DNA from: Lindgomyces ingoldianus
Taxonomy: Eukaryota; Ascomycota; Dothideomycetes; Pleosporales; Lindgomycetaceae
Length of the DNA: 64,000 nt
Direction of reading: 5' to 3'
Assembly: GCF_010093535.1 (NCBI RefSeq)
Contig: NW_022985164.1
Span: 2,277,984-2,341,983 of the forward strand
The notes below the pieces were generated by a model that searched no databases, had not been told where the DNA came from, and saw nothing but the letters and a program-made list of their open reading frames with translations. Position 1 is the stretch's first letter, and the number at the start of each line of letters is the position of its first letter. A program made the translations under genes and the position numbers. Of this stretch, positions 44,950 through 54,818 are shown piece after piece.

Positions 44950-45049
44950 GTTAAGTAAGAACTTTTTTTATATAGTTAAGTAAGAACTTTTTTTATATAG
45001 TTAAGTAAGAACTTTTTTTATATAGTTAAGTAAGAACTTTTTTTTACTT
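44950..45049. repeat. Four tandem copies of a 25-bp unit
   Basis: GTTAAGTAAGAAC followed by a T-run and ATATA repeats with an exact 25-base period from 44950, 44975, 45000 and 45025. It starts directly at the edge of the N gap, so more copies are probably hidden. Confidence 0.9.
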
Positions 45050-45442
45050 TAGCTAAGTATAAGCACTATTCTAAAAGTAAGTTAAATTATATATAAGCTA
45101 AAAAGCTAAAAGATATTATAAATAAAAAAAGCACTAAAAGTTAGCTTTAAAAAAAAGTAAGATTAACATATAAATAAGTAAGTAACTTTATAAAAGTAAA
45201 AAGTTACTAGTGTTTATATATAAGTATAGCTGCGTCTGTACACGCGTATAGCTAAATTAGGTTACCTAAAATGTTAGCTATCTAGCCTATGTGTTAGGGG
45301 CTAGGTGTACTTAAAAACCCTTTTTCTTTATATAAAAAGAGAGGGCAGTAGTTAATAACAAGAAGATCTTTGCCTACTTACCTATTAGTACGCCTCTTAG
45401 GCGTACGTTTGTTTAATTAAACCTAGGTTAACTGACACCTAG

Positions 45443-45984
45443 CATCTATCTAGTGCAAAAATTAGTGGAATTCCTTAGCAACACAACAATTTTCCCTGCA
45501 CGCGTACAACCTTACACACAAACTGTAAATTTACTTATTTTATGTAAGAATCACATAACAACTATCTAATAATTATTAGTATAACTTAAGGCTATATAAA
45601 TATATGTATAGAAGCTATACTAACGCGTTTTTAGTGTTATTGTCTGTTAATATGCTTATAGAGAGGCTAAAGAGAGCGCGTATACCCTCTGTAACTGCAG
45701 CTATTACAGCACATAAAAAAGCAGTAAAGCTACATTAAAAAGCTATAAAGGTGCAACAAAAAGCTATAAAGTATACTAAAGGGCAGACAACGCGCTTATA
45801 GCGCAATTGGGTGCAGTTTATAAAGCCTTTAATAGCTAACATAGGCCTAGCAGCTGCCTAGGTAAGCCTTGCTTAAGTTACTACACGATAGATGTTTTCC
45901 TTCCCATAAGCAACCCTCAAACGAACGACCAAAACGCCACATAACAAATCACAAATATTCCCGTTCCTTAATACATACGTCCCG
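45443..45984. other. AT-rich flank with a possible transposase C-terminal fragment
   Basis: Around 45655-45850 the + strand reads a Lys/Ala-rich helical stretch in one frame (KAIKVQQKAIKYTKGQTT) with a few stops. It could be the tail of a degraded transposase, but the identification is weak. The last 100 bases are the promoter side of the APH gene. Confidence 0.35.
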
Positions 45985-46947
45985 ATGGATTGGCTCCGGT
46001 ACTTGGTCCCCAAAATCCTCCTTCCTACCTTCACCTGGCCTTATCGCGTCCTGGGGTCTGTTGATATAGCGTCGTCGATTCCACCAACACCACGACTTGC
46101 TCCTCGGATTGTTCGTCGAGTCTTTGGATTTGTCCACCCGTACCTTTGCTCCTTATCCCATCGCTACTGCAACTGGGTCGGCATCCCTTTCGACAACCAA
46201 CTCGCGCAACTTCCATTCGGACTGGTGTTGAAATGGTCAGACGGCACGAGGCTCGAAGAGGTCGCGGCAACGATGCTTGCAAGGTCTGCCGGGTTTCCAG
46301 TGCCAAAGATCATTTCATACGGAGAGCATCCCGATACACCTCATGCACCGGTCTCAATCCTAATGACCCGCATACCTGGCAGAGACTTAGGCAATCCTGA
46401 GATATACGAACGAATGAATGATGCCGAGCGCGAGACCATTTACACTGAGCTAGAGTACATGCTACAAGTCATGCGAAACTGGTCTCATCCATGGGGAGGA
46501 GACCGCATCTGTTCAATTTTAGGGACGGCAGTCAGAAGCGTGCGCATCCCCAGTCATTCAGTTGGGCCATGCGAATCTGAATCCGAGTTCAATGACCACC
46601 TCTTCAGTTCTATCTCGGGCCACAGTTTTGAAACACGGGATACGTTTGAGGAGAAGGTGGTAGTCGCTAAAAGGTTACGTTCGATGCACCATGCGGTTGT
46701 TTTCACGCATGGTGACTTTAAGCATCACAACATCATGGTCCACAATGGCCATATCTCCGGATTCCTGGATTGGGAGTCTGCAGGCTGGTATCCGGAATAC
46801 TGGGAGTTTACAACACCTCTGCGATTCGGTTCAAGGGACTTTTGGTGGAATGCTCTTGTCTTAAGGCTTGGCGGTTCGAAGTATCTAGCGGAATTAGAGA
46901 GTGAAAAGGCTCTGGTTCCACTTACTGTTGATGCTTGGGCCTGGTAG
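45985..46947 (+). CDS. Aminoglycoside phosphotransferase (APH) family kinase-like protein
   Basis: One exon, 320 aa. The protein has the small-molecule kinase fold of the APH/choline kinase superfamily. An N-lobe region (FGLVLKWSDGTRLEEVAATMLA, with Lys after VL) leads into FPVPKIISYGE. PVSILMTRIPGRDL is the hinge. The catalytic loop FTHGDFKHHNIMV has His-Gly-Asp near residue 242 and Asn six residues later. The metal-binding DWES is near 261. The C-terminal AGWYPEYWEFTT segment is typical of the large fungal set of such proteins. Family members phosphorylate hydroxyl groups of small molecules; the fungal ones are mostly uncharacterised, and drug resistance should not be assumed. It sits between transposon-rich stretches, yet the reading frame is intact. 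Confidence 0.9.
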   Translation: MDWLRYLVPKILLPTFTWPYRVLGSVDIASSIPPTPRLAPRIVRRVFGFVHPYLCSLSHRYCNWVGIPFDNQLAQLPFGLVLKWSDGTRLEEVAATMLARSAGFPVPKIISYGEHPDTPHAPVSILMTRIPGRDLGNPEIYERMNDAERETIYTELEYMLQVMRNWSHPWGGDRICSILGTAVRSVRIPSHSVGPCESESEFNDHLFSSISGHSFETRDTFEEKVVVAKRLRSMHHAVVFTHGDFKHHNIMVHNGHISGFLDWESAGWYPEYWEFTTPLRFGSRDFWWNALVLRLGGSKYLAELESEKALVPLTVDAWAW

Positions 46948-49442
46948 CTAGCAGCTAAAAGACACCGACTTGTCGATATCAACGAGAAGTGTTTTGAGCT
47001 TCAAGACCTAATATGCCTGTATTCTGCAATGATATATTTGATATTTGATGTGTGACACTCTGCTACCACGGCCTTCGCCAAACATGCGCAGTTCAAACAT
47101 GCGCAGTTTCGCGTCGAATATGTCACTTTCCTCTTCCATAGTGGCGCGTCGCGTGGCGTCCTTCATTTCCCTAATGCTCGCCGATCCGCCCTGCCTGGTT
47201 TCTATGAATGCGTGTTAGTAGACTTATATAAGCTAGATAAAGGAGATGACTTATAATTAAATAACTTACTCTAATTACTAACTTTTACAACTAACGTATT
47301 TCACAAGCAAGCAATCCACACAAGTAAACAATCTACTCTAACTAAATTTTAGCACTTTGTACTTTTATTAGTAATACATCTACTAGTTAACTTTTAAAAT
47401 GGTAATAAAAAAAGTTAGTTAAATACTTTTTACCTTTTAAGTACTTGAAACAGGTAAATTTTATTAAGACACTGCTTACACTTTAGCAGCTATATATAAT
47501 GCTTTTATACTATGCTTTATTATTCTACTTTACTAAATTAGCTTTTTTTGCACTTTGTATACTTAGCTTTTATTAAGTCGCTAAAAGGTTAACCTTCTAG
47601 CTAGCACATTAGAAGAATATATATAGGCGGAAAATTGTATGCGGCACATCTACAAGCTTAAATAGTATAAACGTAAGAGAAGACAGATCTAAATACAAGG
47701 TAGGCTCTTCAATATACCCCTCTAGCTTAAGCAGTATAAACTTAAAAGACATATCTAAATACAAGGTTGCCTCTATACTAAGCGTACTTTACTAGAGTCC
47801 TTAAAAATGTTTCTTTTAAGTGTAGAAATTAAACACAGCGTGTCTAAAGATAATATGTTTTTATTAGTAAAATAGAAGTGTAAAAATTCTTATGCGCTAA
47901 CTATCTCTACTATAAAAACTAGGCTTATAACTGTTGCATTGCTAAAAGGTTAACCTTCTAGATAGCATAGCAGAAGAATATATATAGATAGATAACTGTA
48001 TATAACAAGTCTATTATTACCTGTTTACATAAGTGTAGTTTAAAAACTTTATAAGTTACTTAAAAAGCTAAAAGTATTTAACTTTATTTATTAGTGTGTT
48101 AAAGGTTAACTAGTAGATGCATTATTAATTAAAGCATAAGTTGCTAAAATTTTGTTATAGTAGACTGTTTACTTGTATAGACTGCTTGCTTGTGAAATAT
48201 ATTAGTCTAAAAGCATTTTAACAGTATATATAATATTTAATAGCTAGTTAGCAGTGTGCAAGGCGTACAGAAGCAGTGTAGGTTATAGAAAGTGAGTGGC
48301 AAGAGAGAATAAATGTTAAAATTAGAATTACTTCTGTAATGAAGCTACTAGGCCTATAACAAGAAAAAATAGAGAGAGGTTTTAGATCCTTGCAGCTATT
48401 GTAGAATCTAATAAAGTAAAGAATATTATATAGTTTGTAAGTGCTCTATAGCAGAGTATTCATTTACATCTATAACAGTAGGGGTAGTAAGGGCTATAGC
48501 AATAGCTAAGGGGCTATAATAAATGCTACTATTAAAAGCAAAGATTAAAACTCAGCTTGGAATGCTGATTTTTACTACAAAGGAAAATTCAATGGTTACC
48601 GGAGGCGAGATCTGCAAAGTTGACGCCCATTGTAGCCCTGGTCCTGAAGTGCGGGGATTAGAAGACAACGTAGACGTCGATGGGTCCATGGAACTCAATT
48701 ACTCGGTATTTCGGAACAGCTATGCTCGATCTCGGGCAATACCTAACGGGCGATTCTCTTCGCGCTCTTATGTTGATAACAGGAAAGCGTTTCTGCGAGT
48801 TTCTGTTGCACAGATTAGATGTAAACCCGAAGGATCTTAGTTGAGTGTCGAAATAATAGTAGGACAGCACTCGTAGCTCGTGTAAACGAATATTTACGGC
48901 TAGCCGTAATGAGAAAAGCCCACTAGAGATCATTGTTTCTCCAATTATGGCTCAGTCCTTTCATAGACCTGGTTTCTCCCACAGTTGAATCAAATGCGGT
49001 ACATCTCAACGGATGTCATATTGAATGTGGTAAAGCGGCTACGTATAATGGCGTGAGCGCAAAATAAAGAAGGGATGCTTATATTTGGGCGGAGAAGGGG
49101 AGGCGGCCTGGTAGCAGAATTTATGAACAAGGCAGCGGCTGGGAATAAGCGGAGTAGAACAGCAGTACTTCTATGGACAGAGCTCAGCTTGAGCATTCAC
49201 AGTGAGATTGATAGCCTCATCATGTCACCTGTTTCGCTACTTGTGGGACTGAACAACCACTAGAAAGCTGCGCAGTATCTAGTTTTCTACTTCGACATTT
49301 GATTGGCGATACTCAAGAGTTAGGCATGACCTGAAAACCTCCAAACTTCAAACGGGGCTACCGAGGGTGTGAAGACAGTAACCAAACATTTTCGCAAGCG
49401 AGTAGAAGCACAAACTGCATCCCAAAACATCCCAACAACCCC
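46948..49442. other. AT-rich repeat block without a supported gene
   Basis: From 47210 to 48500 the DNA is AT-rich with no coding frame. A 60-base direct repeat at 47581-47640 and 47942-48000 contains the palindrome AAGGTTAACCTT. A second pair (TCTAAATACAAGG context) lies near 47670 and 47740. The ORF 48523-48840 (plus, 105 aa) has normal composition but no motif I can recognise. Confidence 0.45.
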
Positions 49443-51133
49443 TCAAGGCCTCGGCTTTTCCCTAGCATCATCCTCCCATGCCACCGCTACCTCCCTCTCA
49501 GCATCATACCCATAAACCCACTCCATAGTAACCCTATCACTCCACTGATTCGCACTCTCCTCTCCCATCCTCCCTGCTACCTCTTCCCTCATACTCTCAT
49601 CCCTCGCTCTCTGCTCCGCCCCATCCGCAAAATGCCAGATCTTCCCATTTACAAGACTCGCTTCCTGTATCTGCCCTGCCCTCAATATCCTTACTCTTTC
49701 GAATACTTTCAGCGCACGAGGGAGATCTTGAGGTGAGGTGATGAGGCACAAGATTTCCGCAAGCGCGGCACCGTCTTCGACGGCCATGGCGGCGCCGGAG
49801 GACATGTACGGTACCATTGCGTGTGCAGCGTCGCCTATAATCACCAGCTTGGAGGATGGGTGGAGCCAGGTGCTCAGCGGCTCACCGCTGAGTAGCGGCC
49901 ATTTTAATGTGGATTTTATCATGTTGATGATTTTGGTGAGACGAGGGTCCCATCCGGCGAAATGCTGTTTCATCTCTTGGATGGCGGTGTCTTGGTTCCA
50001 GGTACTAGGGTCGGAGTCTTCGGGGTGGGAGAGCACCATGTTGAAGGCACTGCCACCGGCAACAGTGTACGTCATAACATGGCGCATTTCACCGAGCCTA
50101 GACGTCGTATTAACGATAAATAACGATTTGATAAGTAGATGAGATCCACCAAAGAAGGAAGAAAACGCACCACAAATTCTGCCCCGGATTCTCCAGCAAC
50201 CACGACACCTGTGGATGCTTTCTCATCTCCTCTGTATCTACCATCGCGCGATATGCCGCAAACCCCGTTCTCCGTGGCGCTTGATCCTCCCCACCAAACA
50301 CAACTTTCCTAGCCTCAGATTTGACTCCATCCGCTGCTACAATCAAATCCGCATAATGCACACTCCCGTCTTCTAGTACAACACCCGCTTTTGTTCCCAC
50401 TTCTCCATCTAATTCATACCCGCCCACCCCCTTATTCACCCTAACATCGACTCCCAAATCCAACGCTCGCTGATACATAGCCAGCTGCAGATTGCCCCTA
50501 TGTACCACAAAATACGGGGCATGAAATAGGTCCTGAAAGTCAGGCACGAGTTGCGTTAATCCAATGATCGATCCATCTTGCCAACGTCGCATTTTTATGG
50601 CTGTGGGTTCATGCGCCTTGGGGGTGAGATAGGGGCCAAGACCCCATTTTAGGAGGAGGCGGGAGGAATTTGGGGGGATTTGGATGCCGGCGCCAACCTG
50701 ATTTACCGTTAACATCCGGAAAGGATGTACATGGGATGGGAGGGAGGGGAGGGAGAAAGGGAGAGAAATATACTTCATCTAACTTCTCTGCCTTCTCGAA
50801 AACTGTGACTTTATGGCCGCGTCTTCTGAGTGCTATAGATGTTGCTAAACCACCTAAACCTGCCCCTACAATGATAATATCAAGCAAGACTTTTGCTTGC
50901 TCATCTGTTAGAGCATCTGATTCATTTCGAGGCAGCTTCTGGTGGAATGGATGGACCTCTTGGCGACCTAGAAAATTTAGGCTTCGAGACGGATATGACG
51001 TTTTCTAAGAGATATTAAAGAAAATAGTGGTTTTGCTATGAGTGAGACTTACTCGAAGTCCCGCATGGCCCTTGATGTTGAGCAGGGAGTCTATGTGTGC
51101 TCTGCAGTCTTGGAGACGCTGATCAGACACCAT
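49443..51133 (-). CDS. FAD-dependent monooxygenase, salicylate hydroxylase-like
   Basis: Minus-strand exons 51133-51053, 51004-50774, 50697-50171 and 50097-49443 give 497 aa with all phases matching. It is a class A flavoprotein monooxygenase. The FAD dinucleotide fold IIIVGAGLGGLATS has its Gly motif at 74-79. The DG motif is LIVAADGVKSEAR (Asp227-Gly228). The GD motif is KLVIIGDAAHAMVPYMSSGAA (about 365-380). VGAGIQIPPNSSRLL and NLWLGEMRHVMTY are typical of fungal salicylate hydroxylase-like enzymes, which use NADH or NADPH and O2 to hydroxylate aromatic acids. The actual substrate cannot be read from sequence. The first exon (MVSDQRLQDCRAHIDSLLN) is a short extension before the FAD domain. 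Intron 1 (48 bases), intron 2 (76), intron 3 (73) all use GT-AG. Confidence 0.92.
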
Positions 51134-51727
51134 AGTGGATAATAGTGGAGGTAATAGATAAGCTCGCTAGGCGATGTGTTGTGATTTTCTGAGGTGGGCT
51201 CCGGGAAATCAGTCCTTACTTGCTGTATTAAGACTGCCGATCAATTCAAGTTATTTCGTGTCCTACACATGGATGAGCAACCCTCAAATCCAAGATTACG
51301 GAAGGTCTTAAGACTTGTCCAACTAAAAACCTAACATCAAACAGAGCCTCTGTCATAAGCACATAGGAGTGGAAGTTGTTCAAATATGATATCATAAGGC
51401 GACGGAATTCGTCCGCGACGTGGATGTGCTTTGCTAGATATGATTCGTTTGACTAATGACTGTTTAGGGGAGTTAGTGGGTTGCGGGGAACCGACCCGAA
51501 GGCCCCGATGGCCGACAAATGTCGGCGTTACAGGAATCCGAGGGTATCAACTCTCAGATATAACTCGCTGTTCTTGGTGACACCTAAAGTCAATTATCAT
51601 ACAAGTCATTTGTCAAGGAATTACATTCCAAGTTCTGTACGGCGTAGACTACGGCAGGGATCACCAGATTATCTCTTCTCGAATTCATTTTACAGACTGA
51701 CTAAGACTGTCCCAAGCAACCACGAAT
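51134..51727. other. Divergent intergenic region
   Basis: No supported gene. The region separates the monooxygenase gene (minus) from the small gene at 51728 (plus) and probably contains both promoters. The plus ORF 51481-51846 overlaps the next gene in another frame. Confidence 0.4.
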
Positions 51728-52058
51728 ATGCCGAAGAAAATCCTCCTGTTAAGCCGCAAAGGCATAGTGGTATCCGACGCTCAAACAAAACTTGCAGACC
51801 CCAGCCTCGAAATTTACCGTGGCACAGAGCTCCGCGACCTAAATAACATCTTCTCCGAAAACGACAATAAAAATCGACCATGTCTTCATGGGCGCAGGAA
51901 TAGAACTAGAAAAGCGACTTGAGATTGTGCGACGGATGTTCGAGTTGAGCCAAACCACGACTGTGCATTTGAAGGATGCTAATCTGGGGCCGCAGGGATT
52001 TTTGCTGTTTGTGAAGGTAATTTTGGAGTGGGTTAAGAGCGCTGGGGGTTATAAGTGA
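51728..52058 (+). pseudogene. Small conserved-looking protein with a one-base frameshift
   Basis: The frame from ATG 51728 reads MPKKILLLSRKGIVVSDAQT and EIYRGTELRDLNNIFSENDN. At the run of five A (51869-51873) a shift of one base is needed to continue HVFMGAGIELEKRLEIVRRM, then TTTVHLKDANLGPQGFLLF to the stop at 52056-52058. The two halves together make a protein of about 109 aa with the pattern of a small fungal family of unknown function (Gly-Ala-Gly-Ile then a helix, then TTVHxKD). The break is either a real disabling mutation or a homopolymer error in the assembly. No intron can explain a one-base offset. Function unknown. Confidence 0.65.
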
Positions 52059-52441
52059 CATATGCAGGAGGGTTTCCTAAACGTTTTGTACGGAGTAACT
52101 CTATCACTGCTTTCTGCTAGTAAAGTTGACATCCTACGAGTAAGCTGGCAATGGAATAGGGATTGAAAGGCCTCAGTTTCAAACAGTCATTTGAAAAATC
52201 CAGTGCCGCGCTTCCTGAGGAACTCTTTGGTGCTACTATGAAACCGAACATAATCGTGGCGCAGGGAAGTTTGCTTGCAGTTAGATCCTTGATGCTGTTT
52301 GACCCACAAGTTTGATGCGAAAACCACTCACCGCTTCCAAAAAAAAAAGGTAGTTGCCTTATAGAGTAACTCTCCGCTGAATTTCGATGCATCATTAAAT
52401 CATGTCTATCATGCTGTGCCGGGTATCATGAAATTAGTGAA
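52059..52441. other. Short intergenic stretch
   Basis: No gene seen. It lies between the ends of two convergent genes and includes an A-run near 52336. Confidence 0.4.
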
Positions 52442-54594
52442 CTACTTTTGTTTTTTCCTCTTCGCCGTTTTCAATGCTTCTGAGACGGTCAGAACCTCAT
52501 CCAGCACGTCTCCATCGCCCCCCTCTTCGCCTGGCTCACTGCCGTTGTCAGCAACGAGCGTGATCGCATCTTCCTCATCTTCCTCCTCTTCTCCACTTCC
52601 CTTCTCTTCGCTGTCATCCTCAATATCCAACTCCAGCCCTCCATCGCTATCACTGAATCCTTCAAATTCATCGTCTTCGTCCTCTGTCGTAGGATTAGCA
52701 TCCACTGTGGCAGTGGCCATGCCGCCAGTAGCCACTGTCTCATCATCCCTCTTCCTCTTTTTACCCATCTCGCCTAATCTCCCCTCTCGCCCGTCAACGC
52801 CCTTGGCAGGCCCACCTTCTTCTGCACCCTCCTTCATCGGTGGAGGTGTGAACCAGGGCAATTTCCCTCTTATCCAGTCATTAATCACGATTTTTGCACA
52901 ACCATCCAAGTCGGGCTCTCCGCCCTTCAGCAGCCTTCCCTGCTTTCGCGCCAGTAGCTCCAAGAAGGTCGTTGCATCAGTGTAGTCCTTGAGCTCGTAC
53001 GTTCGCTGCAAATGCTTTGGCTGGACACGCGCGAGCACCGCATCGATGTACTGCGCCGGATATTCGACATTCTCTACGCGAATACTACCCCGCAGCAATA
53101 AACTCTCATCGCTGTCGCCTTGGTTCGGCGGCACAATTCCAGGGCAGTCAATCAAGTATATCCGCTTCATTAGTGTAATGTATTGCCAGACTTTCGTTTC
53201 GCCAGCAATGGGAGCGACGTTGCAGACCTTCTTCTTCCGCAGGGTGTTGATTACGCTACTCTTTCCTGTGTTTGGGTATCCGATCAGGCCGACCGAGATT
53301 TGCTTGCGGTCGGAATGGAGAGAGCTGAATTGCCGGAGGAGGGCGATTAATGAGCCTTTTCCGAAGGAGTTGTTGATTGAGGCGTGGAATGCGAGGGTAG
53401 GGAATTCTTTCGACAGATGTCGAACCCATGCTGCCTGTACGAATCCAGTTAGTCTATATAGCGTCGAAGCTATATGAAGTTCAGGAATTTGGGGAGAGAT
53501 GTGCGTAGCATTACTAAGAGAACCACCACGAGCTGCAGAGCAGCGAAGGCCCTCAACTCAACGGAACACCATGACTCTTGCGACCAGCGACCAAAACGGA
53601 GGCTAGTCTGCCCACAACCATAACGGTCACGGGGAGGGCGAGTCAAGCTTAATCTCCCAATGTTGTAACAGGATCAAACCATGGAAGTGGGCAGAATCCT
53701 TGACTTAACGGTGGGATGCAGTGGGAAGAAGAATTAAATTTGGGGGACACTTACAGCAACTCGGCTGGGCACGAGGTCGACCTTGTTGAGGACGTAGACA
53801 AGATGTTTGTGGGGAGCCTCTTCTCGAAGGTACTTTTCCACACTCTTGCACCGCGTTCCGAGGGGATCCCGTGCGTCCAGGACATGCAAAATGACGTCGC
53901 TTGAATCGATAACCTTGTACAGTTCGTTCCATATCCTCTTCGACTGACCCTTGGAAAAGATAGACTCTCTCGCTGTTGTCAGCGCGCCATCGCCGTCTTC
54001 GCCGCCAGCAGCAGTGTCTCCAGAAGAGCCGGACAAGAGTCTCGCCTGCTCCAGTCTATCCAGATAGTTGTCGTGCATGTCTCCTGTCCTTCCGGCCAGG
54101 TCTTCGGCCGAGGAGAAGTCCAGTTTGACCCTCTTCCTCTGCGCTTTTGGACCAAAAGTATCGCTGAACGGTTGGCTTTCGACTGCAATCTTGGCAGCGT
54201 GCTCCTTCAGTCCGTTCACGTTCGGCCTGTCGTTTATCAAGCTCATGGGAAGCTTGTTCTGCTTCATGAGATAGGTTGTCGGATCGGAGGCCTGGGCTTG
54301 CACAGCGGATCGGAAACTCTCGAGAGCCTCTTGGGAAATAACGCGGGTAGAATTGAACCACTTGCGATTCGGTTCGACACGAGCAACGGGCTGGGATCGG
54401 GACTGATATGAAGCAGCCTTGGTGATTTTCCCGGAGGCATTGCGCTGGGCCTTCCCGTCTTTGAACATGTTCAATGTCTTGATCTTTTTGGCGGAGCGGT
54501 AGAAATTTTCGCCCTTGACTTTGACGTTGCCCATACCGTCTCCCGTCTTCCCCTGCCTCTCCTTCCGGTTCGCCTCTTTCTTGTGTGTACCCAT
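52442..54594 (-). CDS. NOG2: Nucleolar GTP-binding protein 2
   Basis: Minus-strand exons 54594-53755 and 53434-52442 give 610 aa. NOG2 (Nug2) is a circularly permuted GTPase that acts in 60S ribosomal subunit maturation in the nucleolus and nucleus. The N-terminal NGP1NT region (MGTHKKEANRKERQGKTGDG, ENFYRSAKKIKTLNMFKDGK) is followed by SKRIWNELYKVIDSSDVILHV. The permuted G motifs are in the expected order: G4 NKVD at 270-273, then G1 GYPNTGKSS (332-340), then G3 DCPGI near 380. The C-terminal third is acidic with Lys-rich ends, common in nucleolar proteins. The start at 54594 gives the family N-terminus exactly; the frame is open further upstream but poorly conserved. The intron is unusually long, 320 bases, against 46-90 elsewhere here. 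A divergent mitoribosomal gene starts 224 bases away. Confidence 0.95.
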
Positions 54595-54818
54595 CGTGCC
54601 TGGGTTCCGCAGTGGAAGAGTGTGGGGTGGAAGGCGTGGGAGGTGTGGGTGGTTGAAGGCCGAGATTGAATTTTGGCGGTCGAACTTTTTCTGCCCAGTG
54701 CTGGTCCGTGCACGGGCTAGCTGCTCCCCCGACCGTTCGACATTTCTTCCTGGGTAGGCACGATGAGGGAACACCACCACCACTTCCGCGTCTGTCTAGC
54801 ACTCACCCCACCGTCTCA
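54595..54818. promoter_or_regulatory. Shared 224-bp divergent promoter region (NOG2 / mS26)
   Basis: The start codons of NOG2 (minus, 54594) and the mS26 gene (plus, 54819) are 224 bases apart, so both promoters must lie in this space. One gene serves cytosolic and the other mitochondrial ribosomes, which makes joint control plausible. I did not identify a specific factor site. Confidence 0.7.

Larger units (their letters stand above)
43681..45442 (+). mobile_element. Complete non-autonomous LTR element with CCTAG target duplication
   Basis: Two 227-bp direct repeats, 43686-43912 (5' LTR) and 45211-45437 (3' LTR), both begin TGT and end ACA. They are flanked outside by CCTAG (43681-43685 and 45438-45442). 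The LTRs share long blocks (AGCTGCGTCTGTACACGCGTA, AGTAGTTAATAA, GTTTGTTTAATTAAACCTAGG). They differ mainly by C/T and G/A changes, as RIP would cause. The interior (about 1.3 kb, including a 596-base N gap) shows no gag or pol. Instead it has repeated units with GTAGCTAC cores. It resembles a TRIM-type element. Transcription direction is not known; plus is arbitrary. Confidence 0.88.

Noticed and set aside
44313..44954. 213-aa ORF
   Set aside because: Almost entirely N; an artefact of the assembly gap.
45985..46947. Calling the APH-family protein an antibiotic-resistance enzyme
   Set aside because: The fold alone does not show this; fungi carry many such kinase-like proteins with other or unknown substrates.
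53734..54802. Long overlapping ORFs 54056-54802 (minus) and 54073-54411 (plus) in the NOG2 region
   Set aside because: Alternative frames of the NOG2 exon; they lack any family motif.
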